The notes: a model not told the origin generated them from the letters alone. 64,000 bases of DNA from Impatiens glandulifera (GCF_907164915.1 NC_061862.1:127729641-127793640), one strand, 5' to 3'; numbered from the stretch's first letter, positions 23,545-35,502 are shown. Numbers and translations: made by a program.

Positions 23545-25150
23545 TGAGCTAATCAATTCCTTAAAAGAGACCACATTTCTCACTGACATAGGTAAAGAGT
23601 CAATAAAAGCAATGTGCTTACCCTTGTCAAAATATTTATCATTTGATTATAAGATTAATCCATCACAATAATCTTAAAAGTTAATACAACTAGGTTGTCC
23701 TATTGAACATAATTCTTAAGATCTCTAGTTTACATATGTTGAGTTATTCATCATCCTTAAAAGACTTTCAAACTAACTCTCTATTCAATAATTTTGCTGG
23801 TAGATTCGCAATGTTATCTTTGATTTTTTTAATGTTAAAAACTAGCATGACCCCCACATCTATGACCTTCATTTTAACTTAAGGCGTTTTAAGTTAGACT
23901 CGAATTCATGACATTTGGCCTTTTAAGAATCACATTTTCAACTTGAGCTACCTTAGTGTGTTACAATATTATATTTGACCTCACATAATAAAATGTGAGA
24001 ACAGTATTAGGGAATATAGTCTAATGATATATGTCTAAAATGTGTATGTGTAGACTTACCATTGACTTTAAACTTGTCAAATTACAAATTTATATTACAA
24101 TAATTATAAATCTTTTATACATACTTATATAATCTTGAAATACATCTTCTAATATAAATATAGTTAATCGTACATGTTTAACATTAATATGTTTTTTATG
24201 AAAATATATTGATTCACTTGCTAACTAGTACAAAAAATGTAATTGAACTATTATGTATTGTGTAAACAATTACATATTTTCTTAAAAGTTGTTATTCAAC
24301 ACATGTCAAAAATTTATGAATTTAGATTTATCGTTAATGTATAATCATACTTTTCTTAGAAGATTTCCACACATGTAGTTCCATTTCAAGTGCAACCTAT
24401 TCACTTGTAGATTTAAAGTCGTCAATATTTAATAACATCAATATATCGTTTTATAACAACATGATATCTCGTGTACTATAAATCACATCGTTAGATAATT
24501 TAATCATTTTTTTTTGTAATTCTCAATGATAAAAATATCGTATACAAAAATGTACTTAATTAAATAACAACTTTATTACCTTCAAGATATTGACTTAAAT
24601 CCACTTAAAATTATAGTGTGATCAAATTTTAATACCAATATTATAAAACTTGTTATAACTTTAAATCTTTTTATTATTCTATTGTATAAAATATTTTTAA
24701 AGACATTAGTTCTACAGATTTATATGAAAATAATGAAATGGAAAATGTGTTTCTTGATTTCAAACCTTCAAGTTTGAAAGATCGAATTGAACACCAACTA
24801 CATAAATATAAATAAGATTTTTTTTGTTATGTTGTATCTCTTTGTTAAGTTGAACAATTTTAACTTTCTAGAGAACACATTTCTTTAACAATAGATTCAT
24901 ATATTCTTTCTCTTAATGTACACAATAATATTTTGTGTTATTATCAATAATATTTGCCCGACACTCATGTTAATACTTTGTGTTATACATTCTGTTATTT
25001 CAATTAAGAGTTTTTTGGATAAAATATTAGCACACAATACTTTATCAACTTTTCTTTCGTTATACTAATTATATTTATACAACGAATAAGATGAATATTC
25101 ATGTAAATATTTAATAAAAAAAAATTCATCACATGATTTATATAAAAAGA
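23545..25150. other. AT-rich stretch right of the CACTA element
   Basis: The first few hundred bases may be the second half of sequence interrupted by the CACTA insertion (its partner ends at 18096). No gene or terminus can be supported. Confidence 0.45.
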
Positions 25151-25179
25151 TTAAAATATTTATTCATATATAAATCATT

Positions 25180-26430
25180 CATTAGGTTGAGCCGCATCTT
25201 ATATTTACTGCTGAGCATATGCTTTTGGTGGTTAAAGAGCAGACGTCTCTTCACTCCGAACGAGCAACAGCAGACGTCTGTTGAGGAAAGAAGATTTTTA
25301 GCACTTCAATATGTTGTGAGCAGATTCTTACATCTGAAGTGCATCAGCTAATCCATTTTGTTGAGAAAGAGTTTTTCCCCTATTGCGTTTTAGCAGCAGC
25401 CTCCATCTGCTCAAAGGGAACCATCTAAAGCGGCTTTCCCTACGTCCGAACAGATGCAGACCCTGTTTGCTGAGGGGGAACCCTCTAAAGCTGTTGAGTA
25501 GACGACCAAGGTCGCAGTTCAGACCATCTTATCAGACGGGAAGGCGTCTGAAGAGAAACGGTTTGCCTCTTTAAAGTCTAATCGACCCTCTCCTTCAAGA
25601 ACTAATAAGTCCCACTATGATAAGTTTTTTCGTTCTGAAGAATTATCGAGTTTTGTAAAGGAATTGCGCGATGAATCGAAGGAGCAGGCGGTGAGTCTCG
25701 GGAAATAGTCAATGTGCCTCAAGTTTTATCTCCAAATAAAGAAACAAAGCAATCCATTCAAGTAAGTTTTCATCCTGAACCTATTCGCTCTATTCCAGTC
25801 GGTTCCCACATCGTCTCTTCTGCCCACTCTTCTTCTGAGGAGGCTTCTCCGGGAATGACGAATTTTTGCAAGTTCTTTTTGGATATTTTTACGCCGATGC
25901 AGCTTAGCATCCATTCTATTGTTAATAGATTGGTGATTCTGGAAGAGCGAACTATTGAGGCATCCCTATCTCAATATGATGCGAACAAAGAAATTGAGAA
26001 GACTTCGTGTGATGTATCGAAGCTCATGGATCAAATGAACATGATGAATTCTACTTTGCTAAATAGTAATCTCCATCTCCACACAGAGACAAAGTCTGTC
26101 ATAGAAACTCCCACTCTCCAGATTGTCAAAATATCCAAATCCCTCAAGTCTGCTGAAGCTGAGCGCATATAAGATGTTGATGTAGTCGCTCATCGTTTTC
26201 AGGCTGAAGAAGATGCGGCTACTAAAGCTGCTAGAAGCCTTATTGTTGTTAACCTTGACAATGTTAAAAGGAGGGAATGTAGTATTCGAGGGGGAACAAG
26301 CAATCGGGGTGTACTTGCTCTAGGAGAAACCCAAATCAAAGAGGAGATCAAGAAGGCCATGGAGTAGGTCAAGGAAAGAAGAAGAAATGGAAAGAACTTC
26401 TCCTTAAAGAATTAAATGACTTTGAAGAAG
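25180..26430 (+). pseudogene. Extra (non-pol) gene of the CAGACG element, C-terminal part
   Basis: Same class as the long genes at 47471 and 53033: Ser/Pro/Glu-rich linkers, then a helical block (25714-26172; HSIVNRLVILEERTIEASLS, ending KSLKSAEAERI) and a C-terminal part with 'HRFQAEEDAATKAAR', comparable to ARKFQAKEDALGNAE in element E and ARKLQH / RLQANEDAKAKAS in element D. There are several stops and shifts. No enzyme motif is visible. I assign the class by shared layout and position just before the purine tract, not by known function. Confidence 0.55.
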
Positions 26431-26563
26431 AACAAAAATGAAAAAGGGTAGGATCTTGATCTTAAACTTTGCATATCTTATGTAATTTATATTTATAAAT
26501 ATATTGGGTTATTTTAAACTTTTGTGTTTTTAACTAGATTTTAAACTTAGTTTTAACATCATC

Positions 26564-26577
26564 AAAAAGAGGGAAAT
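26564..26577 (+). other. Polypurine tract of the CAGACG element
   Basis: AAAAAGAGGGAAAT, directly before the LTR start TGTTGGATTAAG. Confidence 0.7.
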
Positions 26578-28165
26578 TGTTGGATTAAGTTAAATAAATA
26601 AAAGTGAAAATTAATTAAAAGAGAAAAAATTAATTAAGGAAAAAATGTTTAATAAACTTCAGATGGTTGACATAGTTGACATAGATTAAATCAATACGAC
26701 ATAGTTGACATAGATTTAATGATGTGGTCTGAACAAAACTAAGTTGTGTATATTATCTTTGCACAAGTACAACTCAAAAGACGTATGTCTTCAGATGCAA
26801 TCTGAAGTAAGCACAAGCAGACGAAGTGTAAACTTGTACAGATGGGTAGTCTGAAGAAGTGCACGAGCAGACAAAGTCTAAACTTCTATATATGGGTAGT
26901 CTGAAGAAGTGTGTGAGGAGACGAAGTCTGAACTTCTACGGGCGGGTAGTCTGAAGAAGTGCTCGAGTAGACGAAGTCTAAACTTCTACAGACGGGTAGT
27001 CTGAAGAAGTGCAAGTGTAAAGGAGGTCTAAACTTCTATAGACGGGTAGTCTGAAGAAGTGCGTGAGCAGATGATGTCTGAACTTCTACAGACGGGTAGT
27101 CTGAAGAAGTGCACGAGCAGACGAAGTATGAACTTCTACTAACAGGTAGTGTGAAGATGTGCGCAAGCAGCTGAAGTTTGAACTTCTACAGACGGGTAGT
27201 CTAAAGAAGTGCGGGAGAAAACATCTTTCTTCAGCAACCGTCGAAAGAAGCATCTAATGCATTTCTTCAGCAGCCGTCTGAAGAAGCATCTAATTATCTA
27301 CTCAGCTCATCAGCTTGACAATTACAGTATTCATCATCAATTGTCTGCCAAGACATCTTAACACGCTATAACTGTTTGTCTGCCACGTATTCAAATATTC
27401 CACCAACTCATGTTCTGTGATGTCCCGTACACTACGTTCTTATGAATATTCTGTAATATGATTCGACACGCCACAATTAAACGCATATTCTCTAATGTAC
27501 GATCTCATACTCCTAACGTGCGTCCAACGGATAGCTAACACGTGTCCAAAAGAAGATTCGACCACTGGTGCACTTCAATATAAAAGGTGATCCAAGGACA
27601 ACGACGAATCACTAAGACTCTTGTGTAAACACGAACGCTCACTCGAACACTCTCTCATGAACACTTTGCTCGAATTAAGAATTACTAAGAGATGTGTTTA
27701 CTCTAGCTCCAAGAACATTCTGTAATTCATCTACTGTTCTTTTTGTGTGAAATTTCAATATTATAAGTTGAACAAGGTTTGCCTGTTGAACAGAGTGTTA
27801 ACTAAAAGTTCAAAAATAGGCAATTATTAAGTCTTGTGTGTTTGACTGAGTTTGTGTAGTGTCTATACAAATCAAATACTTCTAGTGAATATCCTTTTAA
27901 AAACAGAAGAAGGGGTGACGCATGAGTTTTATCTCGGAACATCCATAAAACTCCGTGTATTATTTACTTTCCACATTGTTCAATCGTTTATTTTCCGCTT
28001 CAAATCGAATTAATTTCAGCATTTGATTCCATTCAAGAGCTTGCGATGATTTGTGAAAAATATAAACATATTCTTAATTTCTAACAAGATTAAAATCGAA
28101 TTAAAAGTTTAAGTTGTCAACTATATTCAGACCCCCCCTCTCTATTGTCGACACCGATCTTAACA
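26578..28165 (+). repeat. 3' LTR of the CAGACG element
   Basis: Runs from TGTTGGATTAAGTTAAATAA to CCGATCTTAACA (1,588 bp). It contains a minisatellite (26800-27230), GAAGATTCGACCACTGG at the position of the conserved promoter palindrome (about 27552), and the R motif GGGGTGACGCATGAG followed by GGAACATCCATAAA (27908-27950). The minus-strand solo LTR at 14435-15816 is the same family. Confidence 0.85.
26800..27230 (+). repeat. 60 bp minisatellite in the CAGACG LTR
   Basis: About seven units built from TAGTCTGAAGAAGTGCACGA, GCAGACGAAGTCTGAACTTC and TACAGACGGG. Words CAGACG / AGTCTG and GAAGAAGT / ACTTC are partly complementary, allowing fold-back within a unit. Unit-to-unit divergence is about 5-15% by eye. 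Confidence 0.85.
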
Positions 28166-30341
28166 ATAGATAAAGTAAGTAATGTAGTTTATAGATATAA
28201 AGTATAAATGTAGACATAATTACCTTTAAATGGTGATTAATTTGAAATACAAAATCAATGTATTGATGTTCAAGATTTTGGTGACCAATGTTTAAAGTTC
28301 ATCTCTAAGGTGGTGATGAAAGATGGAGTTTTGGAAAAGAAAATGATAGATGAATGATGAAAATGAAGAACAAGGTAAGAAAATTATAGAGAAAAGATGG
28401 AGATGGATTAAAGGAAAATGAAGAAAAAGAATAATTGATAGTTCAAAAATAATTTCAATTTATGTCATTCAATCTACACTAGTTCTCACAATACACATCC
28501 AAATTGTTAGTGGAAACACTAATGTAGTATAATTTTTTTAATGGATTAGTGCAAATATTAGTGCACACTAATATTAGAGATTTTTACCTAAGAGTTCAAA
28601 AATATTTACAATTTATGCTATTCGATCTGCACTAGTTCTCGCAATACAAATCCAAATTATTAGTGCAAACACTAATGTAGTATAATTTTTTAAATGGGTT
28701 AGTGAAAATATTTGTGCACACTTATATAGGGGATTTCTACCTGAGAGTTCAAAAATAATTACAATTTATGCCATTCGATATACACTAATTCTCGCAATAC
28801 ACATCCAAATTATTAGTGCAAACGCTAATGTAGTATAAATTTCTAAATATGTAAGTAAAAATATTAGTGCACACTAATATAAGGGATTTCTAAATGATAG
28901 TTAAAAAATAATTATAATTTATCTCATTCGATCTACACTAATTCTCACAATACACATCCAAATTTTTAATGCAAACTCTAATGCAGTATAATTTTCTAAA
29001 TGGGTTAGTGCAAATATTAGTGCACACTAATATAAGTTATTTTCATCCGATAGTTTATAAATAATTTAAATTTATGTCATTCGATATGCACTAGTTCTCG
29101 CAATACACATTCAAATTGTTAGTGCAAACGCTAATGTAGTATAATTTTCTAAATGGATTAGTGAAAATATTATTGCACACAAATATAAAAGATTTTTACC
29201 CGAGAGTTCAAAAATAATTATAATTTATGTCATTCGATCTGCAATAGTTCTCGTAATACGCATCCAAATTGTTAATGCAAACGATAATGCAGTATAATTT
29301 TCTAAATGTGTTAGTGCAAATATTAGTGCACACTAATATAGGGATTTCTACCTGAGAGGTCATAAATAATTAAAATTTATGACATTCGATATGCACAATT
29401 TCTTGCAATACACATTCAAATTGTTAGTGCAAGCGCAAATTCAGTATAATTTTTATAAACTATGTTTACCTTCATGGTTTTCAAAAATATAAATTTATAT
29501 ACCTTACTGCAAATGTTATTGCGAAAAGATCATGAAAGAATTTATTTAATAGTTATAGCTCTTACGTTTGCACTAATGAGTATGAAAACGTTTGAAAATA
29601 TATTTTAAGTATAAATATATATGACATACTGCAAATGTAACTGCAAACAATTTATGAATAATTATTTATAATAGGAATAACAAATACCTTTGCACTGATG
29701 GGTATAAAAACATTTGAAAATATATTCTAAGTATAAATTTAAATAAATTAATGAAAATCCTATTGCGAAAGGATTTTGAATATTTAAAAAGATATTAAAA
29801 AGATAAAATACTAGTGTAATATATTGTGCAATGATATTCTATCATAGTATTGCAGATTTAGTTGCGAAAAGATTATTTATTTGTGTTACTTTCATATATA
29901 GTATAAATTTAGTTAGCAAAACCATTACAGTTATTTTATATTTATATTTGCAACCAAAACAAACATATATGTATATTATTTGATATTATAGTTAATAGAA
30001 ATATAACTTATTGTTAAATATTTTACAAACATTAAAACTTAATTTATTTTGCGAAAATATTTGAATTGTCCATCGTTTTTCTAATTACTATATTTGTTGC
30101 AGACTTATATTTATAAAACTTTCGAAAAAATATTACATTTTTTCATTTATAGTGATATATTTTTCAATATATATTTTTCTTATTTTATCTTATGTAAAAA
30201 TACATTGTTATTGTAATAATTAATGCAGTTTTTGCAATTGTGAATTATTTCAATGCAATGTCAAATACCATTCGTAAAATTTAGAATTAATAAATTATAT
30301 ATTGCAAAAAAATGTTACAAGTCGACAGTTTTTTTTTAGTG
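28166..30341. mobile_element. CACTA-like, tandem-repeat-rich sequence (right end only)
   Basis: The right edge reads TTTTTTTTTAGTG at 30329-30341; its complement CACTAAAAAAAAACTG resembles CACTA tips. TTGCGAAAAG, TTGCAAAT and TTAGTGCA words recur through 28440-30330, as in subterminal regions of such elements. A left tip is not seen; the CAGACG LTR ends at 28165 and may have replaced or interrupted it. No coding sequence. Confidence 0.35.
28441..29460. repeat. Tandem repeat of about 153 bp, seven copies
   Basis: Copies begin at about 28442, 28590, 28748, 28903, 29056, 29208 and 29362 with GTTCAAAAATAATTACAATT. Each contains CATTCGATCTACACTAGTTC, ACATCCAAATTGTTAGTGCA and ATTAGTGCACACTAATATA. 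The last has an inverted repeat TTAGTG-CA-CACTAA. A shorter repeat of about 121 bp follows at 29490-29770. Confidence 0.85.
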
Positions 30342-30889
30342 TTTATGGTTGTTTAATAAGAACATGTATTGAGGCTATATTGAGGCGGTCGATAATGATG
30401 TTGATAATGGGTAATGAAAATTGAAAGCATTGGGATTACTTAATAAGAACCGCTCCAATAATTGTTGTTGTTAAGCAATCACAACTGCCCATAAAACGGT
30501 TGATTGATATTTCTCGTTTAAGCAATGCTTATAAAGACCCTACATACATATGTCATGATAGTCTTTGGTGCGGATACATTATTCAATACCAATCGGTAGT
30601 GTGAAATTAACAAATAATAAGTCAATAAATTGAGACGATTTAGTTAAACTAAATGACAAACTATTTTGGAAGCCACTAAACCTAAGTGAATAGTGGTCAA
30701 ACCTCTAAACATAGACCATATTTATGATTACAATTTTAAAACTGCATAATTTAGTTGTAATGAAATGAAACTTATATATCTATCATAATATCTATATTAG
30801 TTATGAGTTTTTTAATTATTGAATTAAAATATGTTTGAAAAATACAAATAATAACAATAGGAAAATTATTATATATTTTTTTCTTAGCG
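30342..30889. other. Short intergenic stretch, nothing recognised
   Basis: AT-rich, without supported genes or repeats, between the CACTA-like end and the second LINE. Confidence 0.5.
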
Positions 30890-31225
30890 GCATGATAGGC
30901 ACAGGCAAAAAGGCACGGACGACACGATATTGTCTTCCACCGTAAGTCATCAAATTAAAATTGGAATTACCATTAATCAAAGGAAGAGTCATCGACACAA
31001 GTAACACGACACGATCGACACAGGCAACACAATAGTCACAGGTGGCACGGGACGATCGACACGGGCATTCCGGTATTATCTTGCACCGTTCATTAAGTGT
31101 TGCTAGTCTAGGGTTTCTTGTACATTTGTAAGCGTCGTTAGATTTTGCCATCAATTGCGGTTTACTTTTGATCATCTCTTAGGGTTTCTGCAATTAATTT
31201 GTTATATTACTTTGTCTCTGCCATT

Positions 31226-32294
31226 ATGGGGAAGGGGAAGAATAAAAGTAATAAATCAAAAGAAGTTAGAGATTTTGTGTTGGAAGGAATTAAGGAAGCA
31301 AAAGAATTTGAAAGAATTTCTGAAGAAGTTATCAAAGAACAGAAGAATACCAACACAATTAAGCAATCTGCTCCAACTAATGCTGGGAAAATTTCTATTG
31401 AAAATAATGCAGAAAAACAAACAGATAATGAAGGAGCTTGAAAGATACGCTATAATGAAAGAGCTAATCTGTTTGGGCTCAAGAATCAGATTACAAAGCT
31501 CCTTATGCATGCCAAAAGGGGAGAAATTGTCATTAATAAGGAGAAAGAACAATAAATTACAATTCAACTCAACACCCACTATCTTCAATACTGGAATCTG
31601 TTGAAAAAAGAAGAATATGAAAAAATTGTTCAATGGTTAGTTGCTACAATGAAGGAACTAATGAAGGCTCCCAAATCTAAGTCATATACTATCAGGATCA
31701 ACTCGACATGGAAAACTAATGAAGTCTGGAAGAACAACAATGCAAAAAAGTCAGAAGATCATTCTTATAAAGGGAAAATCTACTTGGGCAATACACAGAC
31801 AAAAGTGGAGGTACTGAATTCTCCATTTGAATTTAAATTGCCTACTGAAGTAGAGGAAAACTATATAAAGAAATGTGAAAATGTAGTTATGGGAAACTAA
31901 ATAGGGAAAAATAGAGTATCATTCCCAATTACTAAAGATGCACTGTTGAAACAATGGGAAGGAAAAGGGTTGGAGAAGATTTCAGCAAATGTCCATGATT
32001 TACATTTCCTTAAATTCAAGAAGGGATCTAATCTGGAGGAAATTATAGAAAATAGACAAACATATATAGGATCCAATTGTATGAAGTTAGAAAAATGGTC
32101 TAAAGACTTGAACCTATTGTTTAAGCCAAAAAAATGCACAGATATGGTTCAAGCTCTGGAATATACCTGTACATATGTACAATTCTGAAGCCCTTAGTCA
32201 TTTTACAGATTTATTAGGTAGACCATTATACATGAATCCAGTTACTGAAGGAGGAGAGCACCTAACATTTGCTAGAATTAACATTGAGGTGCAT
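31226..32294 (+). pseudogene. LINE ORF1 with DUF4283-type domain, first half
   Basis: Starts MGKGKNKSNKSKEVRDF; the frame is shared through 32188 apart from stops at 31439, 31553 and 31898. It holds a basic N-terminus, KIYLGNTQTKVEVLNSPFEF, then FPITKDALLKQWEGKGLEKI and LHFLKFKKGSNLEEIIENRQ, typical of the DUF4283 fold. After a shift near 32150 it reads WNIPVHMYNSEALSHFTDLL and GRPLYMNPVTEGGEHLTFAR, the conserved end of the domain. It breaks at 32294 where element B is inserted and resumes at 39228 (ILEAHCQKV). RNA-binding role is known for the family. Confidence 0.7.
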
Positions 32295-32510
32295 TGTTAG
32301 AAAATAATTATTAGAACTTATGAAAAGTTTAATGAATAGATAAACTAAGTTCAAATATATATGTTAAACCGCTAAGTTATATCAAGAATATTAATTGGTT
32401 TAAATATAACAAGAAGGTGATGTAGCGTAGTGGGAAGCTGAGCAAAATACTGAAATCTCTATGTAGGCAAGATCGGTTCGGTAGTTCGACTTCAATTCGA
32501 AGTGGAGTGC

Positions 32511-32770
32511 GGTCAACCGGAGTTCAATCAACCGGTTCGGTCAACAAGAGTTCAGTCAACCGGTTCGGTCAAACGGAGTTCAGTCAACCGGTTTGGTCAA
32601 CAAGAGTTCAGTCAACCAGTTCAGTAACCAATTCAGTCAACCAGAGTTTAGTCAACTGGTTCGATCAACCAGAGTTCAGTCAACCGGTTCAGTCAACCGG
32701 AGGTTAGTCAACCGATTCGGTCGACCGGAGTTCAGTCAAACAGTACAGTCAACCGGTTCGGTCAAACGAC
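32511..32770 (+). repeat. GTCAACCGG minisatellite of the element B LTR
   Basis: Units of about 22-44 bp alternate TTCAGTCAACCGGTTCGGTC with AACAAGAG or AACCAGAG. The palindromic core AACCGGTT recurs in most units. The same block is in the other two LTR copies at 35720-35965 and 37636-37905, with different unit numbers and order. Frames across it are repeat artefacts. Confidence 0.9.
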
Positions 32771-32849
32771 ACTTAATGAAGCATGAGCTCCAGTCTTTTT
32801 ATTGCTCTCAGCTTCGGCTAATAAATACCTTCAGCATTCTCAGGTTTGA

Positions 32850-33020
32850 GATAAAATCTGGACAGATTCAACATTTGTGCAGAAATCCGGACAGGTTCAA
32901 CCGTTATGCAGAAATCCGGACAAGTTCAACCTTTGTACAGAAATCCGGACAAGTTCAACTTTGGTGCAGAATTCAGACAGGTTCAAACTATGTGTAGAAA
33001 TCCGGACAGGTTCAAGTTCA
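32850..33020 (+). repeat. 30 bp minisatellite of the element B LTR
   Basis: Five to six units of GAAATCCGGACAGGTTCAAC plus CTTTGTGCA. Equivalent blocks: 36050-36195 and 37990-38140. Confidence 0.85.
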
Positions 33021-33154
33021 GGACCAGTTGAGTTGCAAACCGAAAAGTGTCTGGCTAGTTCAATCCATTGAAAATTCTAAGAGCTAATGTACATCTTCAA
33101 CGAGCAGATTATTCAAAACATATGAATATATTGAAGATAACGTGTTAAGACTAA

Positions 33155-33300
33155 CAAAATATTCCTTGGGAATATGTAAATGTAGAAACTAGGCATGGGG
33201 CAAGATAATGATTACAATATTCCTTGGGAATATATAAGAGAAGAAACCAGGCATGGGGCAGGATAATGATTACAATATTCCTTGGGAATATGTAAGAGAG
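33155..33300 (+). repeat. 57 bp repeat with a palindromic core in the element B LTR
   Basis: Three units, each with the inverted repeat ATATTCC-TTG-GGAATAT followed by GTAARAGWAGAAACCAGGCA and TGGGGCAAGATAATGATTAC. Equivalent blocks: 36325-36465 and 38267-38410. Confidence 0.85.
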
Positions 33301-33432
33301 AAAAACGACTGGCTTATGCATGTCTTCCATATGTCCAAACTGGTTTATGCATGTCTGCCATGTGTCAACCGGCACGACTTCCAGCGACCAATCTCCTGGA
33401 GAGAGAAAAGATGACCGTTGTCATCTTTTCAC

Positions 33433-33440
33433 TATAAAAG
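33433..33440 (+). promoter_or_regulatory. LTR promoter of element B (TATA box with upstream palindrome)
   Basis: TATAAAAG follows GATGACCGTTGTCATC by seven bases and GACCAATC by about 40. The same order precedes the TATA boxes of element A (10633) and of both D LTRs (about 43907 and 56880). It fits a CCAAT-plus-TATA Pol II promoter. Confidence 0.7.
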
Positions 33441-34093
33441 GAAGTTGTATCATTTCAAGAAAAAAAGACCCTCGCGCGAACACGTAAATATGCGTGAGAT
33501 CTATACGAAAAAGCTTATTCAAGAGAGAAGAAGCAGAAAACGAAAGATCTTACGCATAAGTGATTGAAATTCTGAAAGCAGTTTGTGTATTGTTTGTGTA
33601 TTTTACTATTGAGTAAAAGTGTAATGTATTACATTGTTGTAATTGGTGTAACCGACGAGTAGTGATAAAGACTCGTTCGGCATTATGTGAGTGTTGTAAC
33701 ATTTCATCATTTAAGAAGAAGGGGTGACGTATGAGAGTTTCCTCCGAACATCCATAAAAAATGTTGTCTTGTGTTATTTTCTTTATTTCCGGCTTACTCA
33801 CTCTAAACTGAACTATCACTTACTTCAAACCAAACCGATCCATTTCTCCATTCAAACAAACTCCTTATAAACCTCATCCAAATCAAACTTTGAGTGTTGT
33901 TTCAAGCTGAAATAGACATTTCCTCCCTTGAACCCGGTTCAAGAGTCTGTGACTGTTTGTGCAGTGTTAAGAAGCGGTTTTAGTCTCTAACCAGACTATC
34001 ACCAACTTGTGTTTGTATTGTTGTGGTGTTGTAAGCGTTGTCCCTTTAATACCGGAACCCTGTTACTCCAAGGGTGATCCCGATCCTAACAAG

Positions 34094-34105
34094 TGGTATC
34101 AGAGC
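34094..34105 (+). other. Primer-binding site of element B
   Basis: TGGTATCAGAGC, two bases after the 5' LTR end; complementary to initiator tRNA-Met. Confidence 0.9.
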
Positions 34106-34136
34106 GAGGTTCTTAACACTCAAGCAACTAAAAAAG

Positions 34137-35270
34137 ATGGGAATTATGACCCACATTGATAGGCCACTTATGCTAAACATTGAGGCGTTTAGCAGCTGGA
34201 AGGTTCAGATATATTTACATCTGATCACGTTGGATGATGAAATGAGCACCATCCTAAAGGAGGGTCCGATAAAGATTAACAAGGAGAACGGTGAATGGAC
34301 GACTGAAGATAGAAGAAGAAACAACCTAGACAACCATTGCATGTGACATATTTTCAAATCTTTGGACTACAACACTTTCGAGAAAGTCATGGAATGCAAA
34401 ACGGGAAAAGTTGATTCAACTGTTTGAAGGTAGTGATCAAATAAAGGAGAACCAGAAAGAGCAGAAGACTCTAATGGCTGCTGAAAGCAAGGGAAAATGA
34501 GCCGATAGCGATTCGGGCGACTCATCATCCAACGATAGTGATGATAAAGTTGAAACCTGCTTCACGGCTAAGAAAGAATCTGAGGTATTTGATCTCTCCT
34601 TTTCTGATTTTACCCGAAATGATCTAATTGCTGCACTCAATGACATGGTCATTAAGTACATAAAACTGTCAAAATCTCTTAATCAAACTATTTCAAAAAG
34701 CAAGTCTAATAGTTCAGGTTGTTCATCTCAAATCAAAGAGGTTGATGTTTCAATAAGTGAGATCTCATCTAAGAATGAGAAGCTCAAGGAAGAAATTACA
34801 AGCGGTAATGATATAACTTCAAAGGATGAGATGATTTATGTAAAGTCAACTTCAAGCTGGCTGAAACCTGAGAGAAGGGCAGCCAGTTTGTATGGCAAAG
34901 AAAAACTTGACCTAAAGTCAAGAGATGTTTACGGAAAATCATCCTTTAAAGTTAAATCATCAGCAGATAGATATACTATACATACACACAATTGAAAGTC
35001 CATCAAAATAATTAAAGTGTGGATTCCCAAGGGATTAATAAGCCACGGACCCAAAGAAAAATGGGGACCAGATTTTCTATTGTCTATGAATGTAGGTACA
35101 TCAAGACAAAATCTTGGAAGAGACAACATTGCATCCGGGCCGGCTGTTGACGAACACATCACATGAAGGGAACAAGCATGAAGTGGCTAACATCCTCACA
35201 AAGCCACTTCTCGAGTCTAAGTTTTCTTCCCTTAAAAATATTTTAGGATTGTTAGATTACAAAATTTCTC
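34137..35270 (+). pseudogene. Copia-type gag plus pol tail, broken (element B)
   Basis: Opens MGIMTHIDRPLMLNIEAFSS and W, the gag N-terminal motif with the tryptophan retained, then DDEMSTILKEGPIKINKENG. Stops and a shift follow near 34345-34430. The CCHC-knuckle region is missing. The C-terminal gag part (SDDKVETCFTAKKESEVFDL; 34645-34995, SKSLNQTISKSKSNSSGCSS) is intact for 116 codons and coiled-coil-like, and continues KVWIPKGLISHGPK near 35020. It then jumps to KHEVANILTKPLLESKFSSL (about 35176-35245), the end of Copia RT/RNase H. The joint layout equals element A, so both descend from one deleted ancestor. Confidence 0.8.
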
Positions 35271-35488
35271 ATACAAAATTCTTCTTCAAATAAAGTTCTC
35301 CATAAACCAAACCGTTTTTCCAAAAACCGGCCAAACAAATATAAGTTCTTTAATAAACCGGCCATACATTACAAGTTTTGAATATTTATTCTAAATAATC
35401 AAAAAGGGAGAAATTGTTAGAAAAATTAAGTAAGTTAATTTTTAAACCAGCCAACGATTACAAGTTTGAATATTTATTCTAAATAATC

Positions 35489-35502
35489 AAAAAGGGAGAA
35501 AT
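35489..35502 (+). other. Polypurine tract of element B
   Basis: AAAAAGGGAGAAAT immediately before the 3' LTR start. A second tract of the same sequence followed by TGTTAGAAAAATTAAG lies at about 35400-35414, 89 bp upstream. Confidence 0.8.

Larger units (their letters stand above)
25160..28165 (+). mobile_element. 5'-truncated LTR element of the CAGACG family
   Basis: Contains the 3' part of a long non-pol gene (25180-26430), a purine tract (26564-26577) and a complete 3' LTR (26578-28165). The 5' LTR, primer site and any gag are missing; the left junction near 25160-25180 is with AT-rich DNA. Confidence 0.7.
32295..34091 (+). repeat. 5' LTR of element B
   Basis: TGTTAGAAAATAATTATTAG to GATCCTAACA. 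In order: truncated tRNA-Asp-like piece (about 32416), GTCAACCGG minisatellite (32511-32770), a 30 bp minisatellite (32850-33020), a 57 bp repeat (33155-33300), GACCAATC, palindrome GATGACCGTTGTCATC (33410-33425), TATAAAAG (33433-33440), R stem-loop with GGGGTGACGTATGAGAG (33702-33760), U5 hairpin CTTGAACCCGGTTCAAG (33927-33943). Confidence 0.9.

Noticed and set aside
31256..31633. Minus-strand hydrophobic Phe/Leu-rich frame (also 39243-39575, 37370-37561)
   Set aside because: Antisense of Lys/Glu-rich LINE ORF1; hydrophobicity is a codon-complement effect.
32507..32997. Overlapping frames rich in Ser-Thr-Gly-Phe-Gln repeats (also 35711-35983, 37491-37763)
   Set aside because: Products of the GTCAACCGG and GACAGGTTCAAC minisatellites inside LTRs; no gene context.
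33151..33375. Minus-strand frame repeated in three LTRs (36313-36543, 38255-38485)
   Set aside because: Conserved only because the LTR 57 bp repeats are; each is broken differently and lies in U3.
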